In this document: in pieces, positions 35,515 through 46,788 of the stretch
Position numbering within the stretch: the stretch's first letter is position 1
How the letters are laid out: the number at the start of each line of letters is the position of its first letter
Notes under the pieces: generated by a model
What the model saw: the letters and a program-made list of their open reading frames with translations, nothing else
Database searches by the model: none
What the model was told of the DNA's origin: nothing
Source of the DNA: Golubevia sp. BC0850
Lineage: Eukaryota; Basidiomycota; Exobasidiomycetes; Golubeviales; Golubeviaceae
Length of the DNA: 64,000 nt
Reading direction: 5' to 3'
NCBI GenBank assembly: GCA_012976225.1
Contig: JAAVVG010000007.1
Coordinates: 957,924-1,021,923, forward strand
Program-made: the position numbers and the translations under genes

Positions 35515-35819
35515 GAGCAAAGTTCTGGTAATCCTTAGTGCATCTCAAGCTAGTTTTCTCAAAGCTTCCAGTTTCAGTTCCTCCAAAAAGTGACTTTCAG
35601 CGATTCAATCGTTTCAGAGATCCTTGCTTCAATGGATGGTTGTTGGAAATAGATAGCAAAGTCTTTGTTGAAATTTGACAAATTGATGATGTTGGAATCG
35701 ATTCTATGTCGTTGGTCTAGATGTGTATGCAGGTCTTTAAGGTTATGAGAAGGGAACAGAAGGAGCGAGATGAGAGGAAGGGATGACTGAATTCGGATTT
35801 TTGTATAAGCATTTTCTGC

Positions 35820-36999
35820 TCAATTCTGGTTCTTCTTTTCGAGTGCGTCCATCTTAGATTCGTCGTCAGAGACTTCGAATTCTCCAGCTCCAGTGTTAGC
35901 AGCAGCGTATTTGGATCTCGATCGGATAGACTCCCCCTTTGCGAAGAGAATGAAAGGTAGAGGCGCGATTAAGAAACCGATGAGAGCCAACAAGAGCCCA
36001 GCGTATTGATATCCCATCCCGTTGAACATCTGAGTAGCGAATAGTGGAAACGAGGCGGCGAACTGTTGATGAGAAGAGGAAATCAAAAAGCGGAAGGTCG
36101 TTAGAAAAGGAAGCGCTGATGTTCAACGAGCATCAACACCCTTATGGCAATTCTACTTACCATGTTTCTCATGAATCCTTGGCCAGCAATAGCGGAACTC
36201 GCGAACTCTTGATAACTATCCGAGGTATAAGAGTAAACACTTAAGAAGACATGATAGACTCCAACGATGATCAAAAAGAGAGCGATGCAAGGAGCAATCC
36301 AATGAACGAAACTGTATTGAGTGAAAGAGAAGATCACGATTCCAATAGGGAAAAGAGGTCCGAAGATCATTGCTCCGTATAACCTTGCTTCCGGAACTGC
36401 TTTGCCAGCTTTCGAACAGGCTTGATTGTAAAGATGATCTTGCCAGAATCCAGTTGCAAAACCAAAGACGCATCCTAGAACCAGAGAGATGTAAGGTAAA
36501 CCTGCGACACCTTCCGACCAGCCATGATTTCCGGCGAAAGTCAATGGAATGACCGAAAGGAAAAGGAAGACGACACCTGGAGGATGAAGAAAAGGGGGAA
36601 TATTGGTACTGGCACATGATCGCAAAGCTCCTGCCGAACTCACCCCAACAAAGAGAAATGTAGAATCCATAAAGAAATACCACAGGTTCTCGAACCAAAA
36701 GATAGATTGCTCTGACACTAGACTGTCTGAACATGTCCATCAGAGAGTCACCTTCCAACTCTGCTTGAGCTCTAAATCGGTTGTCGCCAGTTTCTTTCCT
36801 CAATCTCTTTGCTCTTGAAGTCAGAATCGCTGAACCTCTAGTTTCTTTCAGGAGAAGAACTTCAACTATCAAGACTGCTCCAGAGCTGAGGGAGAATGGA
36901 AGAAAATCGAGCTTGATTCAGCGATCAATCTTCGCTAAATACAATAGATCTCGTTATCACTTCTTTCCTTTGCTGAGCGCTGAACAACGATCGAACGCG

Positions 37000-37077
<78 letters not shown>

Positions 37078-38327
37078 AACTCTCACAAAATTAAGTGAAT
37101 GTACTGGATCCATCTCCAACCCAAATTCTGATCTATAAAGCCAGAATAAGTTGGAGCAGCAATCGTACTGAAAATGGCGGTGAAAGTGAAGAGACTCATA
37201 GGAACCGAGATATTTTCAGTCTTCCAGATGTCAGCTAAAGTACCTCCAACTAAGATGGTTCCGATAGAACCAAAAGCTCCTTGCAGCAATCGACCAACAA
37301 TCTCTGAAGCCAGGTTCCGACCAAACGCCAAGAGAAAGGTGATGGCAACGAAGAGACCGAAAGCTGAGAGATATATGATTCTTCGTCCAGCTAATTCACA
37401 GATAGGGGCTAAAGCCAGAGGGACGATTGCACAAGCTGCGTTGAATGTGAACATTCCTGTGAGGGAGAGGAGAGATTGCCGTCTGGGATCAGAAATGTCA
37501 CCCGAGCTGTCTTTGTCGATCTAACTCACCTACTTGTCCAGCCACCTGAGATACTCCGAATTCTTCAGACATTTTAGCAATTCCAACTGAATAGGCAGAA
37601 GTACTCAAACCGATACACATCGTCATGGAACACAGTAATATCGTCTGAGTCGACAAGGAGAAGAATGAAGAAACGAAAGTCAGAAATGACTTTCTCAATT
37701 ATCCACTTCCCCGATCTCTCGAGATTCGGCTCCTTTTCTGAAGCCTTTTCTAGCTTATTGTGGCTCTGTAACGTAGAGAAGCGAAATGAACTCACGATTT
37801 GCCACTTCTTCGCGTTGCTCCACTGCTGCGGATCCTCTGAGTCTTTCTCTTCGAACTGGACTAGCACAACCTTCTCCGAATTGAAGTTCCTTGATCCCTG
37901 ATCACATTAAAGGATATAAATATCCACAAAGTCAGTAGCTTTCCAGATAGGACCACAACAAATGAAGCTGATGGCGTCACATCAAAAAATCCGGGGGCGG
38001 CAAGATTTTGAAAAGGGGTGAAGGATTTTTTTCGAAGATGGGTGGAAGCGTGGAAAATTCCAAAAAACTCTGAGATCTTCAATGTAACAATTCCAACTTA
38101 TTGAGAAAGATGGTGACATGAGGCTAAGTGCAAGGAGGGGTCCAAAGGCAGGGACTCACCTCGAAAGAATTGGTAGCAGAATTTTGATGACTCTCATCTC
38201 GGATTGAAGGAGGCGCAGTTTCGTCGTTTACATCTTCTGTAGCGTAATTCGTAGTTGGAGCTGAAGGTTGACCACCATCTGGAAAGTATGTAGAATTGAT
38301 CGTCGTTTTCTTCAAGGCGGAAGACAT
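35820..38327 (-). CDS. MFS transporter, DHA1-like (polyamine/drug exporter type), 551 aa
   Basis: Seven exons (38327-38160, 37897-37796, 37644-37530, 37456-37087, 36885-36644, 36576-36161, 36062-35820) sum to exactly 552 codons. A hydrophilic N-terminus ends in the DHA1 hallmark EDPQQWSNAKKW, just before helix 1. About twelve hydrophobic segments follow. The loop after helix 2 (ICELAGRRIIYLSAF) is the MFS motif A region, and GRLLQGAFGSIG, NLGWRWIQYIHLIL and VLLLKETRGSAIL match the later conserved segments. A proton-coupled exporter at the plasma or vacuolar membrane is expected; the substrate (polyamines, drugs) cannot be read from sequence. Intron 4 contains a 73-bp (CT)n microsatellite next to the donor. 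Confidence 0.92.
37003..37075. repeat. (CT)n microsatellite, ~36 units
   Basis: A perfect CT dinucleotide run on the plus strand ((GA)n on the sense strand of the MFS gene). It begins 11 bases inside intron 4, which has its donor at 37086 and its acceptor at 36886. No interruptions are visible. Confidence 0.97.
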
Positions 38328-40408
38328 TGTAAGCTGGAAGGATGGAAGGGGGGCTTCACAAGGACTCTGATTTTGATTGACTCCTTTTTGTAGTCGATGG
38401 AGAATGTGGATTTCGGGACATTATCTCCATTTGATCCTAGGAGACAAGAGGATGAGCCTTTTTGGCTTTTGATGATGACGAGGCCAAGTTGTGAAGCTGT
38501 GAGATTTTCAAACTCTCCGTCGAGGCATAAACCGATTTGCCACCTTCTTAATCAAGGATTCTATTTTCAGGGATGTTTCTGAGGCAAACGCTTGGGAATT
38601 GGTACGGAGAAAACCGATTTCATCGTCAAACCGGATCAAACGATCTAACCGATGGAAGGGAGGGAGAAGTAGGGGAGGTGTCGTACACTCGACGCAGCCA
38701 AATCTCGAAATGAAGTTCGACTTCTTTCTTCGTCTTTAATATCAACGTCAACTGAAAATGCAAGAGAAAGTACATGGGGTGTGATATCGGGAAGCCCAAA
38801 GACAGAAGGACGAATCGTGGTGTACCTGAAAGGGGGGGGGGACAAGGATTTCTTCCTGTTTCTTGCTTGGTGAGTTTTTCTCTTCAACAGTCACTGTCCA
38901 GAGCTGAGAATCTGAAAGAAGGGGTATGATAGGACAAGAGCCATATCTCTAGCGTCTTCGACAAGATGGCAAGAGCCAAGTGGGAAGGGAACTGGAGGAG
39001 GGTAGGAGGTGGTGCTGCAGAGGAAGGAAGAAAGGAAGAAAGAGACCTCTGAGCTTCGGAAGTTGACCATTGCGAAGCGTCTAGAGTCTTCACGAAGTTC
39101 GATGTTGATTTCGGATTTCACAATTCAATCTTCGACAACATCCACCCAAAGAATTCGAGAGTACCTGCCCTGTGCTCTCAAATCCTCTGCTCACCCACCT
39201 TAACCCTCTCCCCTTCACTCAGACTCTATGCTATCCACTCTGCTTGATGGCATTCAGCTAGCGTCAAATCTGATTGCATCTAGTGAGTTTCAAGGTCTCC
39301 TTCGAAATCCCTTCGTTCTTCAAGAGCCAGCCCGCACTTCCACTTTTCGACATGATGCCATATTTAATTTTAATTAGACTATGAAAGAATTCGAGGGATC
39401 TAATCCCACTTCGAAATCTTGATTCCAAATACTCAAATACCTGATCCAGAAAACGAGTGGCTTTTCCTCCCAAAGGAAATAACCTCTCCGCTACAAGTCT
39501 CCCCCTTCACTTTGCTTGAAAGAAGGGATCTTTTCCTCTCCTAGCCTGTGACTCTCTGCTGTTCTCTGCTTTTCTCTGCTTGTTATTTGCGATGATTCAC
39601 TGACTCAACACTCTTCTCCCGCTCTTCACTTTCTTCCGACCTTTGATTTCGCTTCTCAAGTCTGCAGTTCCTCGAGAATAAGATCTTCTTATGAAGGTCA
39701 ACCTCAGTTAAATGAATATCATAGAGGTGAGCTCAAGATACAATCAAGGGGAATCGATACATCGACCTCCTCTTTGGCTGGAAGTTCTACACGCTGCTCG
39801 CCCAAAGGAGGTGGCCCAACCTGTCTAGCTCTCTCCGTTCTATTCTTTCTCGCTTGTTAGCCGGCGAATCTTGAGATCTTTTAACTGCGGTGTCGTTGGA
39901 AAGAGAATGAGGTGGAGCTGGTGAGGAAGAACAAAGATCAGGATCAACGGCCTCTGGGAATAGCCCTTCTTTCGTTCGTTGATAAATCAGTCTATGTCCG
40001 TAACGTATTGCAGTAATCAAAAGATAGCTTTTGATTCCTTGTCTTCGTATTCCATGTGAAAAGACTTTTTGTTACGAGATGCAAGTTCGCTGGAAGTTTG
40101 ATGCGATTTCGTTTCCACCTGTCTGTTCCTGATGATGCCTGTCTGGCTGTCTCTCTGGCTTTCTTCTTCAGGGGTTTCCAATTGTATTCAAAGCTATTGA
40201 GAGGTATTTGAAAGAGGGCGATTTCTTACGCTCGGTTTTCGGTCAGAAGAGAGGAAAGTGAAGGAGACCAATTCTTTAATCTTCCAACCCTTCTTCTTTC
40301 CCAACCATCACGACGAAGCTTCCTTTAGCCTAGTTCTTCTTAACGAGCAGGACCGAATTATCTATAAGTAACGATCATCAACCGATCAACAACAGGTGTA
40401 ACTTCGGC
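38328..40408. other. Long gene-poor stretch, 2.1 kb
   Basis: The longest stretch here without a recognisable gene. Minus-strand frames at 38645-38887, 38884-39121, 39264-39473 and 39787-40020 are 60-80 codons long and match nothing I know; the last (starting MITAIRYGHRLIYQRTKEG) looks the most protein-like. A G-run lies at 38829-38837. It includes the promoter of the MFS gene on the left and of the TPR/F-box gene on the right. A small lineage-specific or spliced gene cannot be excluded. Confidence 0.5.
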
Positions 40409-42416
40409 ATGGTCAAGAGAGCCAACGAGGATCCACAGCAATCCGAACCAGCAGCGAAGGGAGCTGCTGTTGTCTCTGAGAAGGATTTGCTTCAGGCGGC
40501 GCAAGCTTCTTTGGATAGAATGGACTATAAGACAGCACATGAGATCTGTACAGAGGTGAGCTCAATCGAGCGAATGGGAGATGAAGCCCTTCCTCTTCCG
40601 CGCCATCCCACTAACTCTACACACTCGCATCTCTTCAGATCATCTATTTCACTCCTTCTGACCTTGTGAATCCACTCTTATCAAGAAGCCACAGTTTGGA
40701 AAGGACTGGGAAGCTGTACGAGGCAGTGGAGGATGTAGAGAGGGCGTTGCAAGAGAAGAGTGGTGGTGGTGGTGGTAAGGTAAACTTGGCAATTCGGGGA
40801 GAATGTTGCTTAGTTTCCCTCTTCCTGACATTCCATATCTGTCAACTCATTCTCACAGACTCACATGAGAGCTACGTTTGCGTACCTCTCACTGGCTTTG
40901 CACCATCTGGAGATGGCGAGGAAATCGTTCGAGGACGAGGAAGAGCGTATACCTCCAGTAGTACTCAAAAGCCAAGTTGGAAGTCTGGTGTCGGAACTCA
41001 GATCGTCGAAGCGTCGTGAACTCAGAGGTCCCTTCGAAAGACTCTCGCCGGAGCTCTTCCTCAAATTCGCCTCGCTTTGCGACTCTCCCTCTCTAGCGAT
41101 CTCGACCGCTGTCAGCAAGACCTGGAGGGAATCCATTCTCCGATCTTCCGGACTCTTCAGTGACTTTAAGATGGTAGGAAATGGACCTCAAATTGTTTCA
41201 GGAATCGAGCTCTTCTCCACTAGGTGCGAAGGATCGATTCGAATCGTGGAGGTGGAGATCAAGGACGCACTCGATTCATCAGACCAGGAAAGCCTGCAAG
41301 CAGCTATCCCGCCTTCTAGACAATCGCTCAAACATCTGAGCCTCCGTCATCAAGGTGATCTGTGCAAGATCATTTCGTCGATTGCGGCCGAGATTGAAGA
41401 TTCTGGCTTCAACGATATTGGATCACAGCAAATTCACTCAACCTCAAGGTACGATTGCTTTACCACCTTCCTGGAAAGCAACCTTGGACACCCTGATTTG
41501 GAAAGCACTACGAGAGAATCTGGTCTGCAATGACGCTCTGTTGAAGTGCCTTCAAACAGCAACAGTGGTCGAGATCTACGGAACTAACATCCAGTCATCT
41601 TGGGTGGTCAAGTTCCTGGCTTCAAATCCAAATCTCCAGAGAGTTGCCTTTCCTTTAGGAGAAATGGATGAGGTGGACGACATGCCGGAGCTGAATCTTC
41701 CCTCGCTAGAATCTCTATCCTTGAGCCGAGCTCCGAAGTCGACCGCTTCTGGGGACTCAAAAGGCTTCTTTAAGAACTTCGACGCACCAAACCTCCAAGC
41801 TCTACACCTTCGCTGTATTCATCCGGATGAGCTCTGTTTCCTCAAGTCCAATTCAACACCAAGGGAGCTCACGATACCTGTCATCGAAGGGCTCTCTTCG
41901 ACTTCAGATCCAGAAGAAGCGCAGCAAGTAGCATCTAGATTGGTTCACTCCATCGAGAAGTGGGATCGACTGACCAAGATCAGGATTAAGGACCTCAAGC
42001 CCACAGCTTTCTTCAACCACTTCTTTCGTTTACTAATGCCAATGTCAAGAGAATGCATCCAGGGAGGATACAAAGATCAAGTACTTCTTCCGGGTCTAGA
42101 AGCAATTGATATCGAGTGTTTCAAATCAACAAAATCTACTCCTCCGATCTCTGACATCAGTCTCGCTTCTCTCGTAGCCTCAAGGCTGGCCGTTTCCAGG
42201 GAACTTTCTTCAAGTCAGGTGCTTCTTTCTGCGTCAGGACATCTAGAGTCTTGCCTGGAAGAGAAGACGGACGAGAAGACTCCTTTCAAAGCCGACCAGA
42301 TCTGCTCTCGAATCTACAACCTCAAGATCGATCTAGCTATCAGATCCGATAGAGAGACCTTCTCCTTTCTTCATGCAAGTGGTTGGTTCATCTCGAAGTT
42401 TGGGCCTCAACCATGA
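40409..42416 (+). pseudogene. TPR/F-box/LRR gene (Dia2/Pof3-like), chimeric and frameshifted
   Basis: Exons 40409-40555 and 40639-40779 and a third starting at 40859 join in phase. They encode a TPR-like helical N-terminus (LLQAAQASLDRMDYKTAHEI; GKLYEAVEDVERALQEK; MRATFAYLSLALHHLEMARK), then an F-box (FERLSPELFLKFASL, ISTAVSKTWRES). This TPR-then-F-box-then-LRR order is that of Dia2/Pof3-type SCF receptors. Near 41390 the LRR reading moves from one frame (LCKIISSIAAE) to another (RPRLKILASTIL) with no canonical intron, so the gene appears frameshifted. From 41527 to the stop it carries the LRR block shared with the gene at 0.6-2.6 kb, joined in frame after WKALRENLVC. Either a recent pseudogene or a gene with an intron I could not place. 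Confidence 0.7.
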
Positions 42417-42426
42417 CAGTGTGAGT
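41527..42426 (+). repeat. Inverted segmental duplication, copy B (LRR-coding block)
   Basis: Near-identical to the reverse complement of 574-1472. The left edge is inside codons (GC|AATGACGCTCTG); the right edge is a few bases past the stop, where the two copies diverge after TGTGAGT. The duplicated block is therefore almost exactly the 3' coding end of one gene attached to another. Confidence 0.93.
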
Positions 42427-42932
42427 CGAGCTATTGGGAGTTGAGATTCATGGACAAGTGTCTCTTTTGTGCGAAGTTGATCGCATCTCTCAACTTTCGA
42501 GGTGAAGAAATCTTTGACCGATCTCTTCTTTGGTTTCTTCGCTTTTCCTATCTTCTTTCTTCTTCGGATTCAATCTTTTGATCCTCAATACAATGCAGTT
42601 TCTGAATGCAGACCTACCCTGAGATACGAAGCCAAAATTTACTGGTTTACAAGCAAAAGTTAGAAATTGAGGTTTGACTGAGACTTTGTTGGTTTTGAAA
42701 GGGACTGAAATAATCAAGAAATGAAGAGAAATGGAAAATCCAAAACAAGGACACGTCAACAACAAGAGCAGAATCATAGTCTACCTTAAAAAGGATCAAG
42801 AGAGAAAGAAAAAAAGGGAGAGTGAGAAAATTTTGTCTTGATTTGAAGGGATGAATGAGAATGGAGCATTTGACGTTTTTTTTTTTGCTCTTTTGGGTGT
42901 CAAAACTGATCCTCTTTTGATTTTGAAGCTTG
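42427..42932. other. Intergenic, 0.5 kb
   Basis: 3' flank of the chimeric F-box gene. A T-run lies at 42880-42889. No supported gene. Confidence 0.5.
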
Positions 42933-43311
42933 TCAACAGATTTGTTTGATGGTGAAGACTGCGTTCATCATCAAGACTTCTTGAGATTCAATAGCTTTGA
43001 AGAACTCTTCTTGAACTAGCAGATCTGGAGACGATGCTGTTGTAGACAATTTGAAAGATGAGAAATCAACTTTGATGAGTTCTGGATAAGGCCTTGCAGG
43101 TTGAAGAATGAAGAGTGGCCTCAACCTTCAACTGAGCGCTGAAGTTGGAACCAATGAATCGGAGATTTGGACCTTTTGTTTGAGAAGATCCAGGCAATCT
43201 AAGAAGCCCTTCTAGAACCACCCCCTTCCCAATCAAAATCATCTCACTCCCTCGAGCTCTTTCCCTTTCCACACAAGTCGTCGAGCACCCCTTGTCTTTC
43301 AACTCTCTCAA
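42933..43311 (-). CDS. Unknown gene or gene fragment
   Basis: Two overlapping minus-strand frames look like parts of one protein. The upstream frame (43311-43066) contains GPNLRFIGSNFSAQLKVE. The downstream frame (43124-42933) contains PARPYPELIKVDFSSFK and ends in NAVFTIKQIC. The change of frame near 43125 has no usable intron signals, so this may be a frameshifted remnant. I do not recognise the family. Confidence 0.3.
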
Positions 43312-43429
43312 GCAAAAAAGAAATTCGAATTTCTAAAATAGAGTCTTACTCCAAATTCTACAACATATCATTTGAAACAAAAGAGAAGGATGCATCTAAA
43401 AGGAGGTACCTTCAACCTTTTTTCCCCCC

Positions 43430-45046
43430 TTAATGATGTTCCTTCTCGACATCCCTAACAGCTTCCTCCAAATAAGCCTTAACGTTTCCAGAAGAAGCGC
43501 TACCTTCTGAAGAAGCAAGGACCTTCTCAGCCAGATCAGGTTCAGAGGAAGAGTATTCTGAAAGTTGAGAAGACAAATCAGAGGAAGATGGAGCTGAAGG
43601 AGCTTGAGGAGATTTTGGTGAGGTGAATTCACGAACTTGTCCTTTGTGAGCGTCGGCGGCCTGAATCGGAGATGAGGGAGGAGAGCAGAAATGGGAAAAG
43701 GGAGGAGAGAGGAAAGGTGAGAAACGGTTTGGGACTTTTCGAAAGATCCAATGTGTTTGATGGTATTCTCAGAAAGGTAGAAGATGGAAAAACGCTCCGT
43801 CTCTTGTTCACGTGAAAAGAGGAACTTGAGAGGGGGAGTAAGCCTCCCCTTCCCGGGAGATCCCTTTTCCTTTTCTGAATCGAAAGGTTCTCCGTAGTAG
43901 TGTTGGCATGATTCGAGATGTTCTCTTTCCTCACGTCTCTTACATTCCTCTGAAATCTAAGATTCTTAAACTCCCATAAGCAATTCTTCCCTTTTCCCCT
44001 GAAATAAAGGAGGAATCCAAAGAGAGCCAAAAAAGAAACGAGACCTCTCATAGAAGAATCCCTTCCCCCTCTAGATGTGGATGAGATTCAAAGTCCAGCC
44101 TAGAGATCTTAATTCAATTGAAACTCGAAAACTATGAGTGATATCCTACGGAAGAGTTTTATGAGACAAAGCCCCAGTAATCTTTGAGTAGGAAGCCAAA
44201 CAACCCCTCATGAAATGGTTCGCTCCTTTTAGGTCTTGGTGCTTCCAATCTCATACTCTTTTAAACTTCTTTCGCTTTCCCCTTTTGAGGCTTCTCATAG
44301 AATCCATAGTCGATCGTTTTCTTCTCTAGAATTCCCCTCTCTTTGTAGGGTTGAAGAGTAGAGCTGCATGAATGAAGACATTCTTTCCTTCCAATTCGAA
44401 ACCTTCTAATCTCCCAAGAGATCTGCGGATCGTTCCCCTCACCTCTCCTTTCAAATCGTTTCGGATGTGAAATACGCTACTTGAGTCCTATTTGCTCACC
44501 TTGGCTGGAGCTTTGTAAGCTTTTAGTTCACGAAGGTAAGCTTCTTGAACAAAGTCTGAGATTTGAGGATGGGGTGGGAAGAAAGAGGGAATGGGATGAG
44601 TCTCTCTCTCTCTGGATTCAACCAGGTCTGTCGACTCTGATGAAGCAAGACTGACCCTTTGAGACGACGGCGGAAGATGTAATTGAACGAACTGAAGTCG
44701 AACGAGAAGAAACGCGGACCTGGGTAGAGGAGAGGGGAGGAGGCGTCAGAGTTCCTGATTGAAGATGATGGGACTGGATCGGGCTTGAGATTCAGGGTTG
44801 AAAGAAAAGAGAGTAAAGTTGATGTATTTGAATAGAATGGTAGAGAACAGAATAGAATGAAGTTGAGAGTCGTAGAATTGAAGGTGTTCTGTTCGGATGA
44901 AATCGAAGTTGAGTTGGAAGAGTCTTAATTCCCTTGAGTCTCTCTCTGTGTCGATTTGATCTTCTTGATGCTGTCGGATTCATTCTACTTCTCTTTCCTC
45001 TACTCACAGCGTTAACAGCGCGAGCAGCGATTAGAGAAGACACCAT
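43430..45046 (-). CDS. ATP14: ATP synthase subunit h (Atp14), 129 aa
   Basis: Four exons (45046-45008, 44719-44656, 44555-44500, 43660-43430) sum to exactly 130 codons. Subunit h belongs to the peripheral stalk of mitochondrial F1Fo-ATP synthase. The first two exons give a basic Ser/Arg-rich presequence (SSLIAARAVNA, VRVSSRSTSVRS). Exon 3 has the family's best-conserved stretch, DFVQEAYLRELKAYKAPAK. Exon 4 is acidic and ends VKAYLEEAVRDVEKEHH. The length matches yeast Atp14 (124 aa precursor). Intron 3 is 839 nt, far longer than most here. The gene is divergent from INH1 with 186 bp between start codons. Confidence 0.88.
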
Positions 45047-45232
45047 AATGACTTGACAAGTGAAGGTTGCAGGTCAGGAAGGAAGGAAGGTTACCCTCGC
45101 GCTCAAGCGCTCAAGTCCAAGGTCTTGCCTCGGCAGGTCTGGCTCAACCTCGGCGATCCAAACTCACCTGAGGGTCTACTCCTCCACTCTCTTGTTCCAC
45201 CAACCACTCATCTACTCCACTCCTGATCCAGC
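45047..45232. promoter_or_regulatory. Bidirectional promoter ATP14/INH1
   Basis: 186 bp between the ATGs of two genes for the same enzyme complex. It contains a palindromic-looking AAGCGCTCAAG and an AGGAAGGAAGG tract near ATP14. No TATA box is evident. Confidence 0.6.
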
Positions 45233-46231
45233 ATGTCATTATCTTCAATCAGACGCTCAACCTTTTCTCTCTCTAGAAACTCTCTCGTTCCCATGAGAGC
45301 CTATTCAAACGGTCCCTCAACAGGCGCAACAGCTTCTTCGAAGACTTTCAGTGATAGAGAGAAAGGTCAGGAATCCGATTACATCAGAAGACAGGAATTG
45401 GAGAAAGTTAAGAAACGTGAGTAACAGGTAGAAGTAGATGCTTGCTTGCTTGTACAGAAGAAAGCAAGACATTTCAATTGAGAGTGTGATGGAAATAGAA
45501 TGGGCAAGGCGCAGCAGAGAATGTCAGAGAAGCAGTGGCTCTGCAGACTTCCGAGACGAAGAGAGATTAGAGTCCAAGGTTCTAAGATTCACAGAAGAAG
45601 CATGAAAGGAAGGAGAGATGAACGAGGTTCCGTTCAATAACAACCCAACACCCATCTTCTCGTCCTTCTATTCCGAGCCTCCCTTAGGGGCCTCGACAGA
45701 GTTTCCCTCTCCTCATCCTCAGTTCCAACTCAAATCTTTCTACTTCTACAATCTTTGAAGTTTCTTTGCTCTTCTCCAATCCAAGTCCGACTCAACTGAA
45801 GCGTCCTCCTATAACCCTCTCCACTTCAATCTTCATGCTCCACCAAAGTCCAAGAGAAAATCAAAGCTCAACGTGCTCATCTAGATGAAGTGAGTATGAG
45901 CCTTCTCTCTTTAAAAAAATTGTTCATCCCAATTCCATCTGGTCCCTCCTCCTTCTTGATCTGTCCTTTTCGTTGCTTCGAAAGGAGGGGGGGGTTCTCT
46001 TTCCCGTTCCTTCGTTTCCTGAAACCACAACACTTCTGAGAATCCAATGCATGTTTCACCCTTTCCTCCTTTCTTAATCACCCAACTTTCCAATTGTTAC
46101 ATCTCCACATATCTCTGATTTCCCATTTTTTCTCTTTCTTCTTAAAAACTAACCTACCCACCCCCTTCTCTCTCTCTCTGCAACAGGTCGAATCTGCTTT
46201 AAATGATCTTCATCCTTCGGAGAAGAAATAG
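45233..46231 (+). CDS. INH1: Mitochondrial ATPase inhibitor (IF1/Inh1), 89 aa
   Basis: Three exons (45233-45416, 45849-45889, 46187-46231) sum to exactly 90 codons. Inh1 blocks ATP hydrolysis by F1-ATPase when the membrane potential falls. The N-terminus is a mitochondrial presequence (SSIRRSTFSLSRNSL). The inhibitory helix follows (FSDREKGQESDYIRRQELEK), then the dimerising coiled coil LQEKIKAQRAHLDEVESAL ending HPSEKK. Exon 2 is only 41 nt and the two introns are 432 and 297 nt. Size and motif order match the family. Confidence 0.93.
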
Positions 46232-46788
46232 AAATTTTCATTCTTCTCAACGTACAGCCAAACGTGAGACCTTTCCTTAAACCCCTCTTTGACTGCTGAG
46301 CTGAAAGGTTTTCCGAGGGGAAAGTTCTTGCGAAAAAGGGGTGGGAATCAGGATCTGTAATGGAGATAAAGTTTTTCAACGCAATGAAATGCCAAGATCG
46401 TTTTGGTCCGAAAGTACCACCGCAAGCCTTGTCCTTCTTCCAAAAGATAGACAAACTTTTTTCTCGAAGTATGAGAGAACGTAGTATCTTGATTTCCGCT
46501 TGATTCGAGCCCTCCCCTTTTTTTGCTCTCCATGTTTCCATCTCTTTTGAACCTCAAAGCATCAGACCTTCAAACAGCAAGATCATGAAACGGTTTCGAA
46601 TTGTCTCTTTTAAAGTCGAAACGCCTTTGGGATGGATGGAGATGAGAAAGGGACACCTCTATCCCTTTGTTCTCTCGAGTGGATGATCAGATCAAGAGTC
46701 GATGCCTTTCAGAAAGGTATTTAAGAACTTGAAAGAGAGTTTCCTCTCTCGAAACTCTCACATCTAATTCGAACTATTTTCACGGCTA
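46232..46788. other. Intergenic, 0.56 kb
   Basis: 3' flank of INH1 and promoter of the unknown gene that follows. Minus-strand frames at 46149-46557 have no recognisable content. Confidence 0.5.

Noticed and set aside
38397-39121. Several 60-80-codon frames between the MFS and TPR/F-box genes
   Set aside because: They overlap one another on both strands, have no motif and no clear splice partners. Left as unexplained sequence.
43629-44051. 140-codon minus-strand frame inside ATP14
   Set aside because: Lies almost wholly in intron 3, with only its last part overlapping exon 4 in another frame; composition is not protein-like.
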